The position numbers and the translations under genes are program-made. A stretch of DNA of 64,000 bases, taken from contig NZ_JACJOX010000036.1 in assembly GCF_014695775.1 (NCBI RefSeq), forward strand, positions 1-64,000, read 5' to 3'. The stretch is from Leptolyngbya sp. FACHB-60 (GTDB lineage Bacteria > Cyanobacteriota > Cyanobacteriia > Phormidesmidales > Phormidesmidaceae). Numbering within the stretch: position 1 is the stretch's first letter; every line of letters starts with the position of its first letter. Shown one piece after another: positions 55,379 to 64,000 of the stretch. The notes under the pieces are model-generated. The model saw only the letters and a program-made list of their open reading frames with translations, was not told the DNA's origin and ran no database searches.

Positions 55379-56206
55379 CCCCTGGCACACCTGGGTGAGA
55401 AACCCTGTGTCTAGGGTGTCTAGGGTATCGGTAGATTGATGGTAGTGGGGGTTGCGCAGGTAAGCGGTATCCGTGACCAGAATGGCCGGATAGCCCCGAT
55501 CCCAAAAGGGAACGTGGTCGCTTTGGCGAGTGTCGGGCACAGCTTTTCCTTGGTTCACAACTGGTAGCCACTGGCTACGCAACTCGGCGGCACGAAACCC
55601 CCACCACAGCCCCATCATGGTGGGAATGCTTTGCCAAGGACCAACTAGGGCGATGTAGTTGCCCTGGTTAGGGTAGATGCGCTCTAACCCAGGGGGATAG
55701 TTCTGGGAGTGGGGCTGGTGACAGCAGTAGCCCAGCATTTCAAGGGATAGCATGAGGCCCAGAGGTTCGCCGCGCCAGTGCAGGTCATCGACGTAGTGGC
55801 GGCTGCCCACAAAGCCCAATTCTTCTAGATCAAACGCTACTAAGCGCAGGGGAGACCTGCCTGGCCGCTCGGCAAAGGCGCGGGCTAGCTCCAGCAGCAC
55901 CGCAATTCCGGTAGCGTTATCATCGGCTCCAGGAGAGCCAGACACTGAGTCGTAGTGAGCCCCAACTAAAATAGGCGGGCGATGGGGATCTCGCCCTGGC
56001 AGGTTCAGGACCCAGTTGGTGTGCTGTTGACCTCGGTGCTCGAAGGTATGGCCTGTGCACTGACCCCAGCGGGAAAATTCTTGCTGGATGTATTGCTGCA
56101 CAAAAAAGTGGTTGGCAGAGGCAAAGTAGGGGTTGCGATCGCCCACCACCTGCTCCAAATGAGCCACCAGCCGAGATTCTAGGACATTATCGGGCAAGGG
56201 TTTCAC
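55352..56206 (-). CDS. M28-family zinc peptidase
   Basis: 284 residues. Zinc-ligand motifs in order: VGAHYDSVSGSPGADDNATG (His, bridging Asp), DLEELGFVGS (catalytic Glu then Glu), and NPHYHQSTDT (His). This is the aminopeptidase-type fold, also used by glutaminyl cyclases. No signal peptide. Substrate not deduced. It begins directly after the SDR gene's stop, so they may share a transcript. Confidence 0.88.
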   Translation of the reverse strand: MKPLPDNVLESRLVAHLEQVVGDRNPYFASANHFFVQQYIQQEFSRWGQCTGHTFEHRGQQHTNWVLNLPGRDPHRPPILVGAHYDSVSGSPGADDNATGIAVLLELARAFAERPGRSPLRLVAFDLEELGFVGSRHYVDDLHWRGEPLGLMLSLEMLGYCCHQPHSQNYPPGLERIYPNQGNYIALVGPWQSIPTMMGLWWGFRAAELRSQWLPVVNQGKAVPDTRQSDHVPFWDRGYPAILVTDTAYLRNPHYHQSTDTLDTLDTGFLTQVCQGLIYGLRRL

Positions 56207-56986
56207 CTACGCAGGCTTTTGCAGCCCCTTTGTGACGTCGGCCAAATTCTTGCGGGGCAGCAGCCGGGTTACCAGCGAAATCATTTTGTTACTCGTGCCG
56301 TGGACAGCAATGCGCTGGCCTTTTTCCATCGCTGTGTAGGCGTAGGCGGCGACGGCTGCTGAAGTGGGTAGGGTTTTGCTCGCAAATAGCTTGGCATCTT
56401 TAATCTCAGCCCGCGTCTGAAACTCTGACTGAGTGGGTCCAGGGCAGAGGGTGGTAGCGGTAACGCCGGTACCCTGAAGTTCAGTGGCGATCGCATCGGT
56501 AAACGACAGCACGTAGGCCTTGGTGGCATAATACACTGCCATATAAGGCCCCGGCAAAAATGCCGCCGTAGAGGCCACATTGAGAATGCGGCCCTGGCCC
56601 TGGGCAATCATAGCGGGCAGGTACAGCCGCGTCAGGTGGGTCAGCGCCACAATATTGAGCTGAATCATGGCGTCTTGGTTGTCCCAATCAGCATCCGCAA
56701 ACGCCTTCAGTGCTCCAAACCCGGCGTTGTTGACCAAGGCGTAGGGCGTAATGCCCTTAAACTGAGTCCATTCATAGAACTGGTAGCGGGTATTGACATC
56801 GGTCAGATCGCCGCGATAGGTGAGCACCTGCACGCCATAGGCCTTCTGTAGCTCATCCTTAAGCTCTAGTAAGGGTTCTTCCCGGCGAGCAATCAGCACC
56901 AGGTCGTGACGACGGGCGGCACAAACTTTGGCCAGCGCGTAGCCAATGCCGCTAGAAGCTCCGGTGATCAAAATTGGCTTTGCCAT
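56207..56986 (-). CDS. Short-chain dehydrogenase/reductase
   Basis: 259 residues from ATG 56986 (upstream CAGGGG gives spacing six; the TTG at 57004 is poorer). Classical SDR: TGASSGIGYALA (NAD(P) motif), NNAGFGA, catalytic Ser in NVASTAA, YxxxK in YYATKAYVLSF, and the CPGPTQSEF loop. Similar to the DltE/YqjQ group. Substrate unknown. Confidence 0.9.
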   Translation of the reverse strand: MAKPILITGASSGIGYALAKVCAARRHDLVLIARREEPLLELKDELQKAYGVQVLTYRGDLTDVNTRYQFYEWTQFKGITPYALVNNAGFGALKAFADADWDNQDAMIQLNIVALTHLTRLYLPAMIAQGQGRILNVASTAAFLPGPYMAVYYATKAYVLSFTDAIATELQGTGVTATTLCPGPTQSEFQTRAEIKDAKLFASKTLPTSAAVAAYAYTAMEKGQRIAVHGTSNKMISLVTRLLPRKNLADVTKGLQKPA

Positions 56987-57015
56987 GGTTGCCCCTGGAG
57001 TCAATCGGCTTGATT

Positions 57016-58938
57016 CTAACGAATTGCAGCGGGGGTCGCCTGCCCACGTCGTGACTGAATCTCCAGGTATACCAGCAAGGCGTTGACATCGGCAGGGTTG
57101 ACGCCGCCAATGCGTGAAGCCTGACCAATGGTCAGCGGTTTGACCTGGTTCAGCTTTTCGCGCGCCTCTTTTGAAAGAGTGTCGATCGCCATGTAGTCAA
57201 GGGTTTCGGGCAGCTTGCGATTGGTGCTTTTGGCCACCTGGTCGATCTGGTTTTGCTGCCGCTGAATGTAGCCCGAATACTTAATGTCGATCTCGGCTCC
57301 CTCTTTCTCTTCGCGAATCAGGGATGGATTGCCGAGGCCGTAACGGTCTAAGTCGCCGTAGTGCAGACCCGGACGGCGCAGCAGGTCGGCCAGGGTAATC
57401 GAGCCTTTGATGCGCTGATCAGTGTCCGCCGAAATTTGCTGGCCCAGTTCGTCATGCTCTTTGACCCGGGTTTCGTACAGGCGCTCTTTTTCGGCGGCAA
57501 TGTTGGCGCACTTGCGGGTGAAGATTTCCCAGCGGCGATCGTCAATTAGCCCAATCTCTCGGCCCAGGGGGGTCAGGCGCTGATCGGCGTTGTCCGATCG
57601 CAGCAGTAGCCGATATTCTGAGCGCGAAGTCAGCATGCGGTAGGGTTCCCGCAGGTCCTTGGTGCACAGATCATCGAGCAGTGTGCCTATGTAGCTCTGC
57701 TCGCGGGAGAACACCAGCATCTCCTGACCGCGCACCAGCCGGGCGGCATTGACCCCAGCCACAAAGCCCTGGGCAGCGGCCTCCTCGTAGCCAGTGGTGC
57801 CATTCACCTGGCCCGCGCAGAATAGCCCCTCAACCCGCTTGGTCATCATGGTGGGGTAGCACTGGGTGGCGGGCAGGTAGTCATACTCCACGGCGTAGGC
57901 GGGGCGCAGCATAGCGCAGTGCTCTAGCCCTGGCAGCGTGCGCAGCATGGCCAGCTGAAGTTTCTCGGGCAGGCCGGTCGAAAAACCCTGCACGTAGATT
58001 TCAGGAATGTCGCGGCCCTCGGGCTCCAGAAAAATTTGGTGGCTCTCTTTGTCGGCAAAGCGCACGATTTTGTCTTCAATGCTGGGGCAGTAGCGAGGGC
58101 CTTTCGAATCGACCCAGCCGCCATAGATCGGCGACAGGTGCAGGTTTTCTTGAATTAGCCGATGGGTGGCGGCGGTGGTGCGGGTGAGGTGGCAGGGCAT
58201 TTGCTCCCGCTCAACCCAGGCCTCGGGGTCAAAGCTAAACCAGCGTATGTCATCATCGCCGGGTTGGGGTTCGAGCACATCGAAATTGATCGAGCGGCGA
58301 TCAACCCGCGCCGGAGTGCCAGTTTTGAGTCGCCCAGTTTCAAACCCGAGGCGGTTAAGGGTGTCGGTCAGTCCGGTGGCAGCAAACTCCCCGGCCCGGC
58401 CTGCCGCCATCGATTTGTCGCCAATCCAAATAGTGCCGCCCAAAAAGGTGCCGGTAGTGAGAATGACGGCCTTACATTTGAAAGCCACGCCAAAGTAGGT
58501 TTCAACTCCCACCACCTCGTCGTTGGGGCCAAGCACCAGATCCGTCACCATGCCCTCGCGAATCACCAGGTTCTCCTGGTTTTCGACGATGGTTTTCATC
58601 ACGGCGGCGTATTCGCGCTTGTCAGTCTGCGCTCGTAAGGCCCACACTGCCGGCCCGCGAGAATTGTTGAGCACGCGCTTTTGCAGGTAGGTGCGATCGG
58701 CCATTTTGCCAATTTCGCCCCCCAAGGCATCGACTTCGTGGGTGAGCTGCGATTTGGCAGGGCCTCCCACGGCGGGGTTGCAGGGCTGCCAGGCAATTTT
58801 GTCGAGGTTGAGGGTAATCATCAGCGTGCGACAGCCCAGACGCGCCGAAGCTAAGGCCGCCTCACAGCCCGAGTGGCCACCACCCACAACGACCACATCG
58901 TATTCATCGAGAAAGTCAGCGGCACCTGGGGCAATCAT
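57016..58938 (-). CDS. mnmG: tRNA uridine-5-carboxymethylaminomethyl modification enzyme MnmG
   Basis: MnmG, with MnmE, installs the carboxymethylaminomethyl group on wobble uridine 34. The 640 residues from ATG 58938 have [16 protein letters not shown] (FAD), [63 protein letters not shown] and the C-terminal HhH-like domain with [18 protein letters not shown]. An upstream TTG (58953) is possible but weaker. The length and motifs are normal. Confidence 0.97.
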   Translation of the reverse strand: MIAPGAADFLDEYDVVVVGGGHSGCEAALASARLGCRTLMITLNLDKIAWQPCNPAVGGPAKSQLTHEVDALGGEIGKMADRTYLQKRVLNNSRGPAVWALRAQTDKREYAAVMKTIVENQENLVIREGMVTDLVLGPNDEVVGVETYFGVAFKCKAVILTTGTFLGGTIWIGDKSMAAGRAGEFAATGLTDTLNRLGFETGRLKTGTPARVDRRSINFDVLEPQPGDDDIRWFSFDPEAWVEREQMPCHLTRTTAATHRLIQENLHLSPIYGGWVDSKGPRYCPSIEDKIVRFADKESHQIFLEPEGRDIPEIYVQGFSTGLPEKLQLAMLRTLPGLEHCAMLRPAYAVEYDYLPATQCYPTMMTKRVEGLFCAGQVNGTTGYEEAAAQGFVAGVNAARLVRGQEMLVFSREQSYIGTLLDDLCTKDLREPYRMLTSRSEYRLLLRSDNADQRLTPLGREIGLIDDRRWEIFTRKCANIAAEKERLYETRVKEHDELGQQISADTDQRIKGSITLADLLRRPGLHYGDLDRYGLGNPSLIREEKEGAEIDIKYSGYIQRQQNQIDQVAKSTNRKLPETLDYMAIDTLSKEAREKLNQVKPLTIGQASRIGGVNPADVNALLVYLEIQSRRGQATPAAIR

Positions 58939-59017
58939 GCAATCTGGACACAATAGTACTCACGGACTTCTAGTTTAGCGGGTTGCTGGTGGGTCTCTGG
59001 CCAGTGGGTCTCTGGAT

Positions 59018-60235
59018 TTATGTCAAGTCTGAGAGAATGCTCTCAATAGCAGCGACTAAGCCATCTATTTCTGACTCCAGCGTGAGGTAGTGGGTGCAGG
59101 CGCGGACGCAGTTGGGTGCTTGCAGGGTGCGGAGAAACACGCCCTGGGTTTCTAGCTCATCTACCAATCGCTTGTGCCAGGCTGGGGAAGGTTCGCCGTT
59201 CTCCAAAACCCAGAAGGAAACCAGGCCAGAATCCGGCGGGGTTTGCCGCACCGGGCGAAGGTAGGGCAGCTCTTGCAGCTGCGACCACAGCTGCTGGCTG
59301 AGTTCTACTAGACGCTGGTAGCGCTGGGCCGCAGTGCCCCACTCGGCCTGATGAGCGATCGCCCTCCGCAACCCTGCCAGCAGCGGATAGTTTGAGGTCG
59401 CCACCTCGTAGCGCTGACCGTTGGGCTTCCAGCCGGTGGGGTTAGCGGCAGCATCGGTGGTAATGCCGCGCCAGCCAATGAAAGTGGGCTCTACGTGCGC
59501 CATCGCCTCGGGGCGCACGTAGAGCCCACCAAGCCCAGCGGGGCCGCACCACCACTTGTGGCCGGTAAAAGCATAGAAATCGACCCCAAGCGCAGGCAGA
59601 TCCAGAGGCAGAGCACCGACGGATTGGGCGGCATCTACCAGCACTAGCACTGGGTTAGGGCGATCGCGGCAGACTTCGACCATGCGCTCTAGGGGCAATA
59701 CCTGGCCGGTATTCCACAAAATGTGGCTGACTACCAGCAGCCGGGTGTTGGGTTGCAGGTGCTCAGCCACGACTGCGGCTGGGTCACCACCATTCACGGT
59801 TTCGAGTAGGGGGCAGAGGCTGTAGGTGACGCCAAAGCGGCGACAAATTTCCTGTACGGCGGCAATCACGCCGGGGTGCTCACAGTCTGAGAGCAACATG
59901 TGATCCCCAGCGTTCCAAGCGATCCCCCAGAGGGGAATGTTACAGCCGACGGTGACATCTTCGGTGAGGGTAATGGTGTCGGCAGTAGTGCCGAGTTCAA
60001 CGGCGATCGCCGCCCGGGTTTGGGCCGCCTCAGCCATCACCCACTGGTTGGTTGCCCCCGAAAACGGCCCCATTTCTTGCATGTGGTGGTGGGCCTGAAA
60101 AACAGCGTCTAGGGTAGCCTGAGCCATCGGCCCCTGCCCACCATAGTTGAAGTACTGCTTATCCCTCAGGGCTGGAAACTGCTGGCGATGGAGAGCCAGG
60201 CGATCGAGCACAGCAGCGGCAGAAGAATCCATCAC
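59018..60235 (-). CDS. Class V aminotransferase (cysteine lyase/desulfurase-like)
   Basis: 405 residues of the NifS-like aminotransferase class V family: FNYGGQGPM, SDCEHPGVIAAVQ, VDAAQSVGALPLDL, PLP lysine in FTGHKWWCGPAG, and TSNYPLLAGLRRA. The kinship is to cyanobacterial L-cysteine/cystine C-S-lyase and related desulfurases, which release sulfide or persulfide for cofactor synthesis. No catalytic Cys in the usual NifS position is seen, supporting the lyase reading. Confidence 0.85.
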   Translation of the reverse strand: MMDSSAAAVLDRLALHRQQFPALRDKQYFNYGGQGPMAQATLDAVFQAHHHMQEMGPFSGATNQWVMAEAAQTRAAIAVELGTTADTITLTEDVTVGCNIPLWGIAWNAGDHMLLSDCEHPGVIAAVQEICRRFGVTYSLCPLLETVNGGDPAAVVAEHLQPNTRLLVVSHILWNTGQVLPLERMVEVCRDRPNPVLVLVDAAQSVGALPLDLPALGVDFYAFTGHKWWCGPAGLGGLYVRPEAMAHVEPTFIGWRGITTDAAANPTGWKPNGQRYEVATSNYPLLAGLRRAIAHQAEWGTAAQRYQRLVELSQQLWSQLQELPYLRPVRQTPPDSGLVSFWVLENGEPSPAWHKRLVDELETQGVFLRTLQAPNCVRACTHYLTLESEIDGLVAAIESILSDLT

Positions 60236-60407
60236 GGTTAGGGAATTAAGGGCATCTTTTCAACCCTATACCACCCAGACCAACCCTGGGGGCAGCCTCA
60301 GCCCATTTCCAAGTGACCTAAACCGTGCTCCGTTTCCCCGGAAGCCGCTGTAGGGTATAACATGCTTAGAAGAAACCGTGGGATTGATCCCAAACCAGTG
60401 GTCAGCT

Positions 60408-60581
60408 ATGGGAAGTGATTGGCAGCAATGGAGCGATGATACTCAGGAATGGCTGTCGCAGCACTGTGGCGTGGCCATGCTCATCAATACTCTAAGCGCT
60501 GCTACAGCTTCGGTGCATCCGCAACAGCAGCCTCTTTCTTTGTTCTCTAGCACCTGCCCTATAACTCGCTTTGTCTGTTAG
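60408..60581 (+). CDS. Possible small protein upstream of the TM0106-type gene
   Basis: 57 residues, Trp- and Gln-rich (DWQQWSDDTQEWLSQH) with a Ser/Thr-rich tail. It overlaps the next gene's TTG start by 11 bases, which would suit translational coupling, and a TATAAC lies 54 bases upstream. No family recognised; the upstream GTG at 60378 is in frame and adds ten residues. The rest of the 335-base gap from 60236 shows nothing else. Confidence 0.3.
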   Translation: MGSDWQQWSDDTQEWLSQHCGVAMLINTLSAATASVHPQQQPLSLFSSTCPITRFVC

Positions 60582-62163
60582 CCACCCCCTGCCACCGCGT
60601 TCCAGTTCAGGGGGTGGCCCGCAAAGCCCCCTGAGCTTTCCAGCTGAGACGACAACGCCTAAACCCCTCATTCAATGGCTCACCGACGATGTGCTGTTTC
60701 ACTACCAGCGCTGTAGTCGGCGGGCCTTTTTAGATCTCTATGGCGATCGCATCCAGCAAGCGTCCCCCTCCGACTACTTGCTCAAGCTGCGCCAAGATAG
60801 CTTCACCCACCGTGAGCGAGTGCTCGAAGATTACTATCCCCTCTACCGGCCCGAGTTTCCATCGGGCGACTGGGCTGCTGGGGCAAAAGCCACGTTAGCG
60901 CTGATGGCCGAAGGCGTTGAGGCCATTCGCCAAGGGGTATTGGCTGCCCCCTCGGCGGTGGATGGGGTGCAGTTGGTGAGCCAGCCCGACCTGCTGATCA
61001 AGCGGCCCGGCTGGTCGTGTTGGGGCGATTGGGTCTACATACCCGTAGATATCAAGCTGGGCAAAAAGCCGAAGCTCGACTATCAGGTGGTCGCGGCCTA
61101 CCATGCCTACGTGCTCTCGCGGGTACAGGGGGTGTGGCCTGACACCAGTTGCCTGTCTCTGCGCGGTGGGCAAACCTACCACATCGACCTGGCGCGGTTG
61201 GTACCCAAACTGCAAATGGTGCTCAACAACTGCCTTAAGGAACTGCGCAGTACAGCTACGCCTGAGCTGTTTATTTCCCACAGTCGCTGCGATCTCTGCC
61301 ACTGGTTTAACCATTGCTACACCGAGGCTAAAGCAACCCGCCACCTATCGCTGCTGCCAGGGGTCACCCCTGCCCGCTACGAATTGCTGAAGCAGCATCA
61401 CCTCACCACCGTTGCCGCCCTGGCCATGGCCAGTCCTGCCCACCTGGCTCCCCTGCCCGGCTTTGGTGAACAAGTGGCCGAAAAGCTGGTTCACCAGGCC
61501 CAGGCCCTGATCGACAACCGCGCTATTCCGCGCAGCGCCCCCCACGCTCCCCATGGGTTCCCGCTGTGGCCCGAAGATTTACCCGAGGGCGAAGTCGAGC
61601 TGTACTTTGATATCGAGGCCGCCCCTGATCAGAACCTCATCTATCTTCACGGGGTATTGGTGGTTAACCACCGCACCGGTGAGACTAACTTCCACGCCCT
61701 GCTGGCCGAAAACCACCACCAGGAGCGCCGCGCCTGGAACGATTTTCTCGATTTGGTACACACCTATCCCTACGCGCCGATCTACCACTTCTGCCCCTAC
61801 GAGGCCCAGGCGGTTCGCAAGCTGGGGCAGCTCTACGGTACACCCCACCGCCGCATTGAGGCGCTGCTCGATCGCTTCTTTGATATTCACAAGTGCATCA
61901 CTGATGGCGTCACCCTGCCCATCGAGAGCTACGCCCTCAAGCACATTGCCCGTTGGATGGGCTTTGACTGGCGCGACGAGGGAGCCAACGGGGCCCAGTC
62001 AATTTGCTGGTACAACGCCTGGGCCGAAACCGGCGATCGCACTTACTTAGAGTCCATCCTGCGCTACAACGAAGACGACTGCCGGGCCACCTACCACATC
62101 AAAGACTGGCTAGTTAAGTTCGCTGAACCCTATTGGGATCAGCTCTACCAAGCCATTGGCTAA
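60571..62163 (+). CDS. TM0106-family RecB-like putative nuclease
   Basis: 530 residues. RecB-like nuclease part: DVLFHYQRCSRRAFLD, KRPGWSCWGDWVYIPVDIKLG (PD-(D/E)XK), YQVVAAYHAYVL (QxxxY) and later CDLCHWFNHC, a cysteine set that may hold a [4Fe-4S] cluster. Helix-hairpin-helix LPGFGEQVAEKL follows. The C-terminal half is an RNase-H-like domain (ELYFDIEAAPD, HFCPYEAQAVR, YNEDDCRATYHI). The TTG start is used because TAA stops the frame just upstream and no ATG is present for 100 residues. Role in DNA repair or processing is not established. Confidence 0.88.
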   Translation: MSVSHPLPPRSSSGGGPQSPLSFPAETTTPKPLIQWLTDDVLFHYQRCSRRAFLDLYGDRIQQASPSDYLLKLRQDSFTHRERVLEDYYPLYRPEFPSGDWAAGAKATLALMAEGVEAIRQGVLAAPSAVDGVQLVSQPDLLIKRPGWSCWGDWVYIPVDIKLGKKPKLDYQVVAAYHAYVLSRVQGVWPDTSCLSLRGGQTYHIDLARLVPKLQMVLNNCLKELRSTATPELFISHSRCDLCHWFNHCYTEAKATRHLSLLPGVTPARYELLKQHHLTTVAALAMASPAHLAPLPGFGEQVAEKLVHQAQALIDNRAIPRSAPHAPHGFPLWPEDLPEGEVELYFDIEAAPDQNLIYLHGVLVVNHRTGETNFHALLAENHHQERRAWNDFLDLVHTYPYAPIYHFCPYEAQAVRKLGQLYGTPHRRIEALLDRFFDIHKCITDGVTLPIESYALKHIARWMGFDWRDEGANGAQSICWYNAWAETGDRTYLESILRYNEDDCRATYHIKDWLVKFAEPYWDQLYQAIG

Positions 62164-62182
62164 GCAGTCTGTCTTCCAGTGC

Positions 62183-62674
62183 CTAGGAGGCAACCACGCT
62201 ATAGCAGCCAAAAATCTTGGCTAGTCCCGGTACAGCGCTCTCCACGTCGCCTTTGACCGACTGGCGCAGCTTGGTATACGACGATCGCACCAGCCCGTTA
62301 TCGGTCTTGGCAATGCGGCGATCGGTCACTCCCAGAATGACATCGGCAGCTCGCACCTGGTTCTGAGTCAGGTAGGCCACCGGATCGCCCGCCTGTTTGC
62401 CCTCGGCCCACAGAGGTTCTAGGGAGGTCACCACCTCGGGCAATATACGCTCAATGGCTCCAGGAATATAGCCTGAGTTCATTCCCTTGACGACGCCGTA
62501 GGTAGTTTTCAAGGCCATACCCCCAAAGCCACCCTTAGAGGCCACCTGCTTATCGATGAGGGAGGCACAGTCAGCCACCACCTGGGCTTTCACAACCTTG
62601 TCACTTAAAATATCGCTTAACCCCATAGCGCTAAAAATCTCAGTAAAAGTTTTTGTGCTAGTTTCATCTTCCAT
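62183..62674 (-). CDS. DUF6918-like hypothetical protein
   Basis: 163 residues. KVVKAQVVADCASLIDKQVAS, GGMALKTTYGVVKGMNSGYI and AADVILGVTDRRIAK follow the pattern of DUF6918 proteins, found mostly in Actinobacteria. It is helical and soluble with no catalytic motif visible. Function unknown. Confidence 0.65.
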   Translation of the reverse strand: MEDETSTKTFTEIFSAMGLSDILSDKVVKAQVVADCASLIDKQVASKGGFGGMALKTTYGVVKGMNSGYIPGAIERILPEVVTSLEPLWAEGKQAGDPVAYLTQNQVRAADVILGVTDRRIAKTDNGLVRSSYTKLRQSVKGDVESAVPGLAKIFGCYSVVAS

Positions 62675-62799
62675 AGCCCTAAGGCTAGATCAGCATTCCC
62701 TGGGTAAGATTCGAGATTGCTTAACACTTCGATAAACTTTGCTAAGCAACCCTTGTCGAAGCTTGGCTGCGTTGGCAGCATGATTACCTTGAAGTCAGT

Positions 62800-63009
62800 C
62801 TAAGCTAGAGCTGCTAGATCAACGACCCAGGTTTGCCCGTCTAGAGAGACGCGATCGCCGGTTATCAGCTTGCGCCCCCGCCGAATTTCGACCTCACCGT
62901 TGACGCTCACCTCGCCGTCTTGAATTATCAGCTTGGCCTGTCCCCCCGTAGAGACCGCCTGCATCTGCTTCAAGAACTGGTCAAGTTTGATGTAATCCAT
63001 ACTGGGCAT
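62800..63009 (-). CDS. S4-like RNA-binding domain protein (YbcJ-type)
   Basis: 69 residues: YIKLDQFLKQMQAVSTGGQAK, LIIQDGEVSVNGEVEIRRGRKL, and ITGDRVSLDGQTWVV, the S4 RNA-binding fold in single-domain form as in YbcJ and RqcP-like proteins. ATG at 63009 (the next is 63000). Probably binds rRNA or tRNA; exact role unknown. Confidence 0.88.
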   Translation of the reverse strand: MPSMDYIKLDQFLKQMQAVSTGGQAKLIIQDGEVSVNGEVEIRRGRKLITGDRVSLDGQTWVVDLAALA

Positions 63010-63129
63010 AGGGCTATCAGAAGAATGGCGTGAAAGAGCAATAGAAAGTCTTCAACTCTAGAGGCTAAACCGCCCCTTACACTCAAGTAAGAGTGTTTAT
63101 ATCACTACTGCCAGTGAAGGGGCTCGAAG

Positions 63130-63468
63130 TTGACCAATCACCAACTCCTGCAAGAATTTAGACAGAAGCAACAGCAGCTTGAGCAATTTCGACGCGCCGC
63201 CAGCGCGTCGCTCCAGGCGATGTTAGACCAGTATGACTGGGGGGTTATTACTGGCGCCGGGCACGGGGGTCTGCCCCTACTCACCCTGCGGTTTGACCAT
63301 CGCATTGCCCTCGATGACCCCTGTTTGCTGGCCTTGGCAGAAGAGGCAGAGCAAACCTGGGGACCCATAGACTTTGCCCTATTCTCTGGTGAATCTCAAG
63401 ATCCCGTGCGAGTGCTGAGCCGCACGCTGCTCGATCAGCGCTGGCGCTGGCGACAGTCTAGTCACTAG
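63130..63468 (+). CDS. Conserved hypothetical protein
   Basis: 112 residues from a TTG start (no ATG before residue 30). An N-terminal coiled-coil-like helix (LQEFRQKQQQLEQFRRA) precedes an alpha/beta region with GAGHGGLPLLTLRFD and DPVRVLSRTLL. Soluble. I do not recognise a family. Confidence 0.5.
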   Translation: MTNHQLLQEFRQKQQQLEQFRRAASASLQAMLDQYDWGVITGAGHGGLPLLTLRFDHRIALDDPCLLALAEEAEQTWGPIDFALFSGESQDPVRVLSRTLLDQRWRWRQSSH

Positions 63469-63512
63469 TCTCTGTCTTGCCCGGCTACTCGCACCCTCCC
63501 CTATTTAAGACC

Positions 63513-63719
63513 TCAATAGCTCAGCTTTAGCGCGTTAACAGGCACCTCATCCCACGACTCGACGGTGCGTATTTGGGCGACCCAACCAGCAGCTCGTTGC
63601 TCGTCGGATAGGTTATCCAAAAATGACTGATAGCAGTCCTGAGCCTGGGCTTCGTCGCTGCAGGCAATGCACGAGTAAATGATCCCCGACGGATCAATCT
63701 GTTCGTTGACCCAAATCAT
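63513..63719 (-). CDS. Small conserved hypothetical protein
   Basis: 68 residues: MIWVNEQIDPSGIIYSCIAC, then a helix with DEAQAQDCYQSFLDNLSDEQ and a strand VAQIRTVESWDEVPV. Acidic and soluble, no signal. Not recognised; the regular strand-helix-strand pattern and codon use support a real gene. Confidence 0.5.
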   Translation of the reverse strand: MIWVNEQIDPSGIIYSCIACSDEAQAQDCYQSFLDNLSDEQRAAGWVAQIRTVESWDEVPVNALKLSY

Positions 63720-63788
63720 GCGCGGTTATGCCTCTAGATGTCTCTTAGCCGACTCTAGCACCTGGGACCTCTGTTTCTGAGGCAAACC

Positions 63789-64000
63789 TTAGGAAGCCGC
63801 CACCTGAGGAGTGCCAACGCTGACTACGGTTTGGCGCAGCTCCGCGATCGCCTGTAGTTGGTAGTCGTTAACCTCTTGAAGTTTAGTCACCGCCCCAGTT
63901 AGGTTCTCCAAAGACTGCCTCAGCCCGTTGACGCTTTCCTGCGCCGGGTTGAGCAGCTCTTCACAGACCGCTAGCTTGCCCATCAAGCCCGCTAGATCTT
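63789..64000 (-). CDS. Hypothetical coiled-coil protein, N-terminus outside window
   Basis: The minus frame ends at 63789 and is open to the right edge of the window, so the start may lie beyond 64000. The visible 70 residues (LAVCEELLNPAQESVNGLRQ, SLENLTGAVTKLQEVNDYQL, AELRQTVVSV) are heptad-like and suggest a coiled coil. An in-frame ATG at 63983 or TTG at 63986 could also serve as a start. Family unknown. Confidence 0.45.
   Translation of the reverse strand, partial: DLAGLMGKLAVCEELLNPAQESVNGLRQSLENLTGAVTKLQEVNDYQLQAIAELRQTVVSVGTPQVAAS

Overview
The window looks like a chromosomal segment of a filamentous-type cyanobacterium. The base GCGATCGC (HIP1) octamer recurs in almost every gene. 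Many genes belong to cyanobacterial families: GltB/GltD, Asr1405/Asl0597, DUF760, DUF3352, a phycobilisome-family protein, CobM, and an SpkB-like kinase layout. Codon use is GC-rich apart from a small AT-richer block near 25-26.5 kb. A Leptolyngbya/Nodosilinea-like origin is my inference, not something I could test.

Layout. 1-1.3 kb: the end of an IS630 transposase sits against a truncated DUF3352 gene. 1.4-3 kb: mutY and DUF760 overlap. 3.6-5.9 kb: egtB-egtD (ergothioneine). 6-10.6 kb: two near-identical TPP riboswitch leaders drive an SSS-family transporter and thiC, with an opposed DUF4383 gene between them. 10.7-14.4 kb: DUF29, mmsA, an AEC transporter and an AlkA-like glycosylase. 14.4-16.9 kb: a Fur-family regulator diverges from dps across a Fur-box-like site, then a three-gene minus-strand operon follows whose last member is an easily missed 35-residue membrane protein. 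16.9-18.5 kb: gene-poor, with a decayed ORF and a hairpin. 18.5-24.9 kb: gltB-gltD. 24.9-26.7 kb: a small accessory island (BrnT/BrnA, HicB, HNH nuclease, DUF4926 remnant). 26.7-45.4 kb: mostly housekeeping genes (rnc, hisC, aroA, yqeY), cell-envelope and transport genes, a degenerate RAYT-like gene, a frameshifted phycobilisome-family gene and a kinase whose HRD motif reads HRN. 45.7-49.3 kb: cobM, then a guanidine-I riboswitch driving a guanidine-hydrolase-type ureohydrolase with nickel chaperones HypA and HypB. 49.4-64 kb: small membrane and Trypco1-type genes, a PlsY/PEP-synthase-like fusion, peptidases, mnmG, a class V aminotransferase, a TM0106-type nuclease and small hypotheticals.

Three riboswitches (TPP twice, guanidine-I once) organise the metabolic units. 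The best functional unit is riboswitch-ureohydrolase-hypA-hypB: guanidine sensing, a nickel-dependent hydrolase and its metal insertion proteins. Several repeat families are dispersed through the window: 28-bp perfect palindromes (three copies, one in frame inside gltB), an A/T-rich inverted repeat followed by a pyrimidine tract (two copies), and a long inverted repeat between gltB and gltD. I saw no tRNA, rRNA or CRISPR array.
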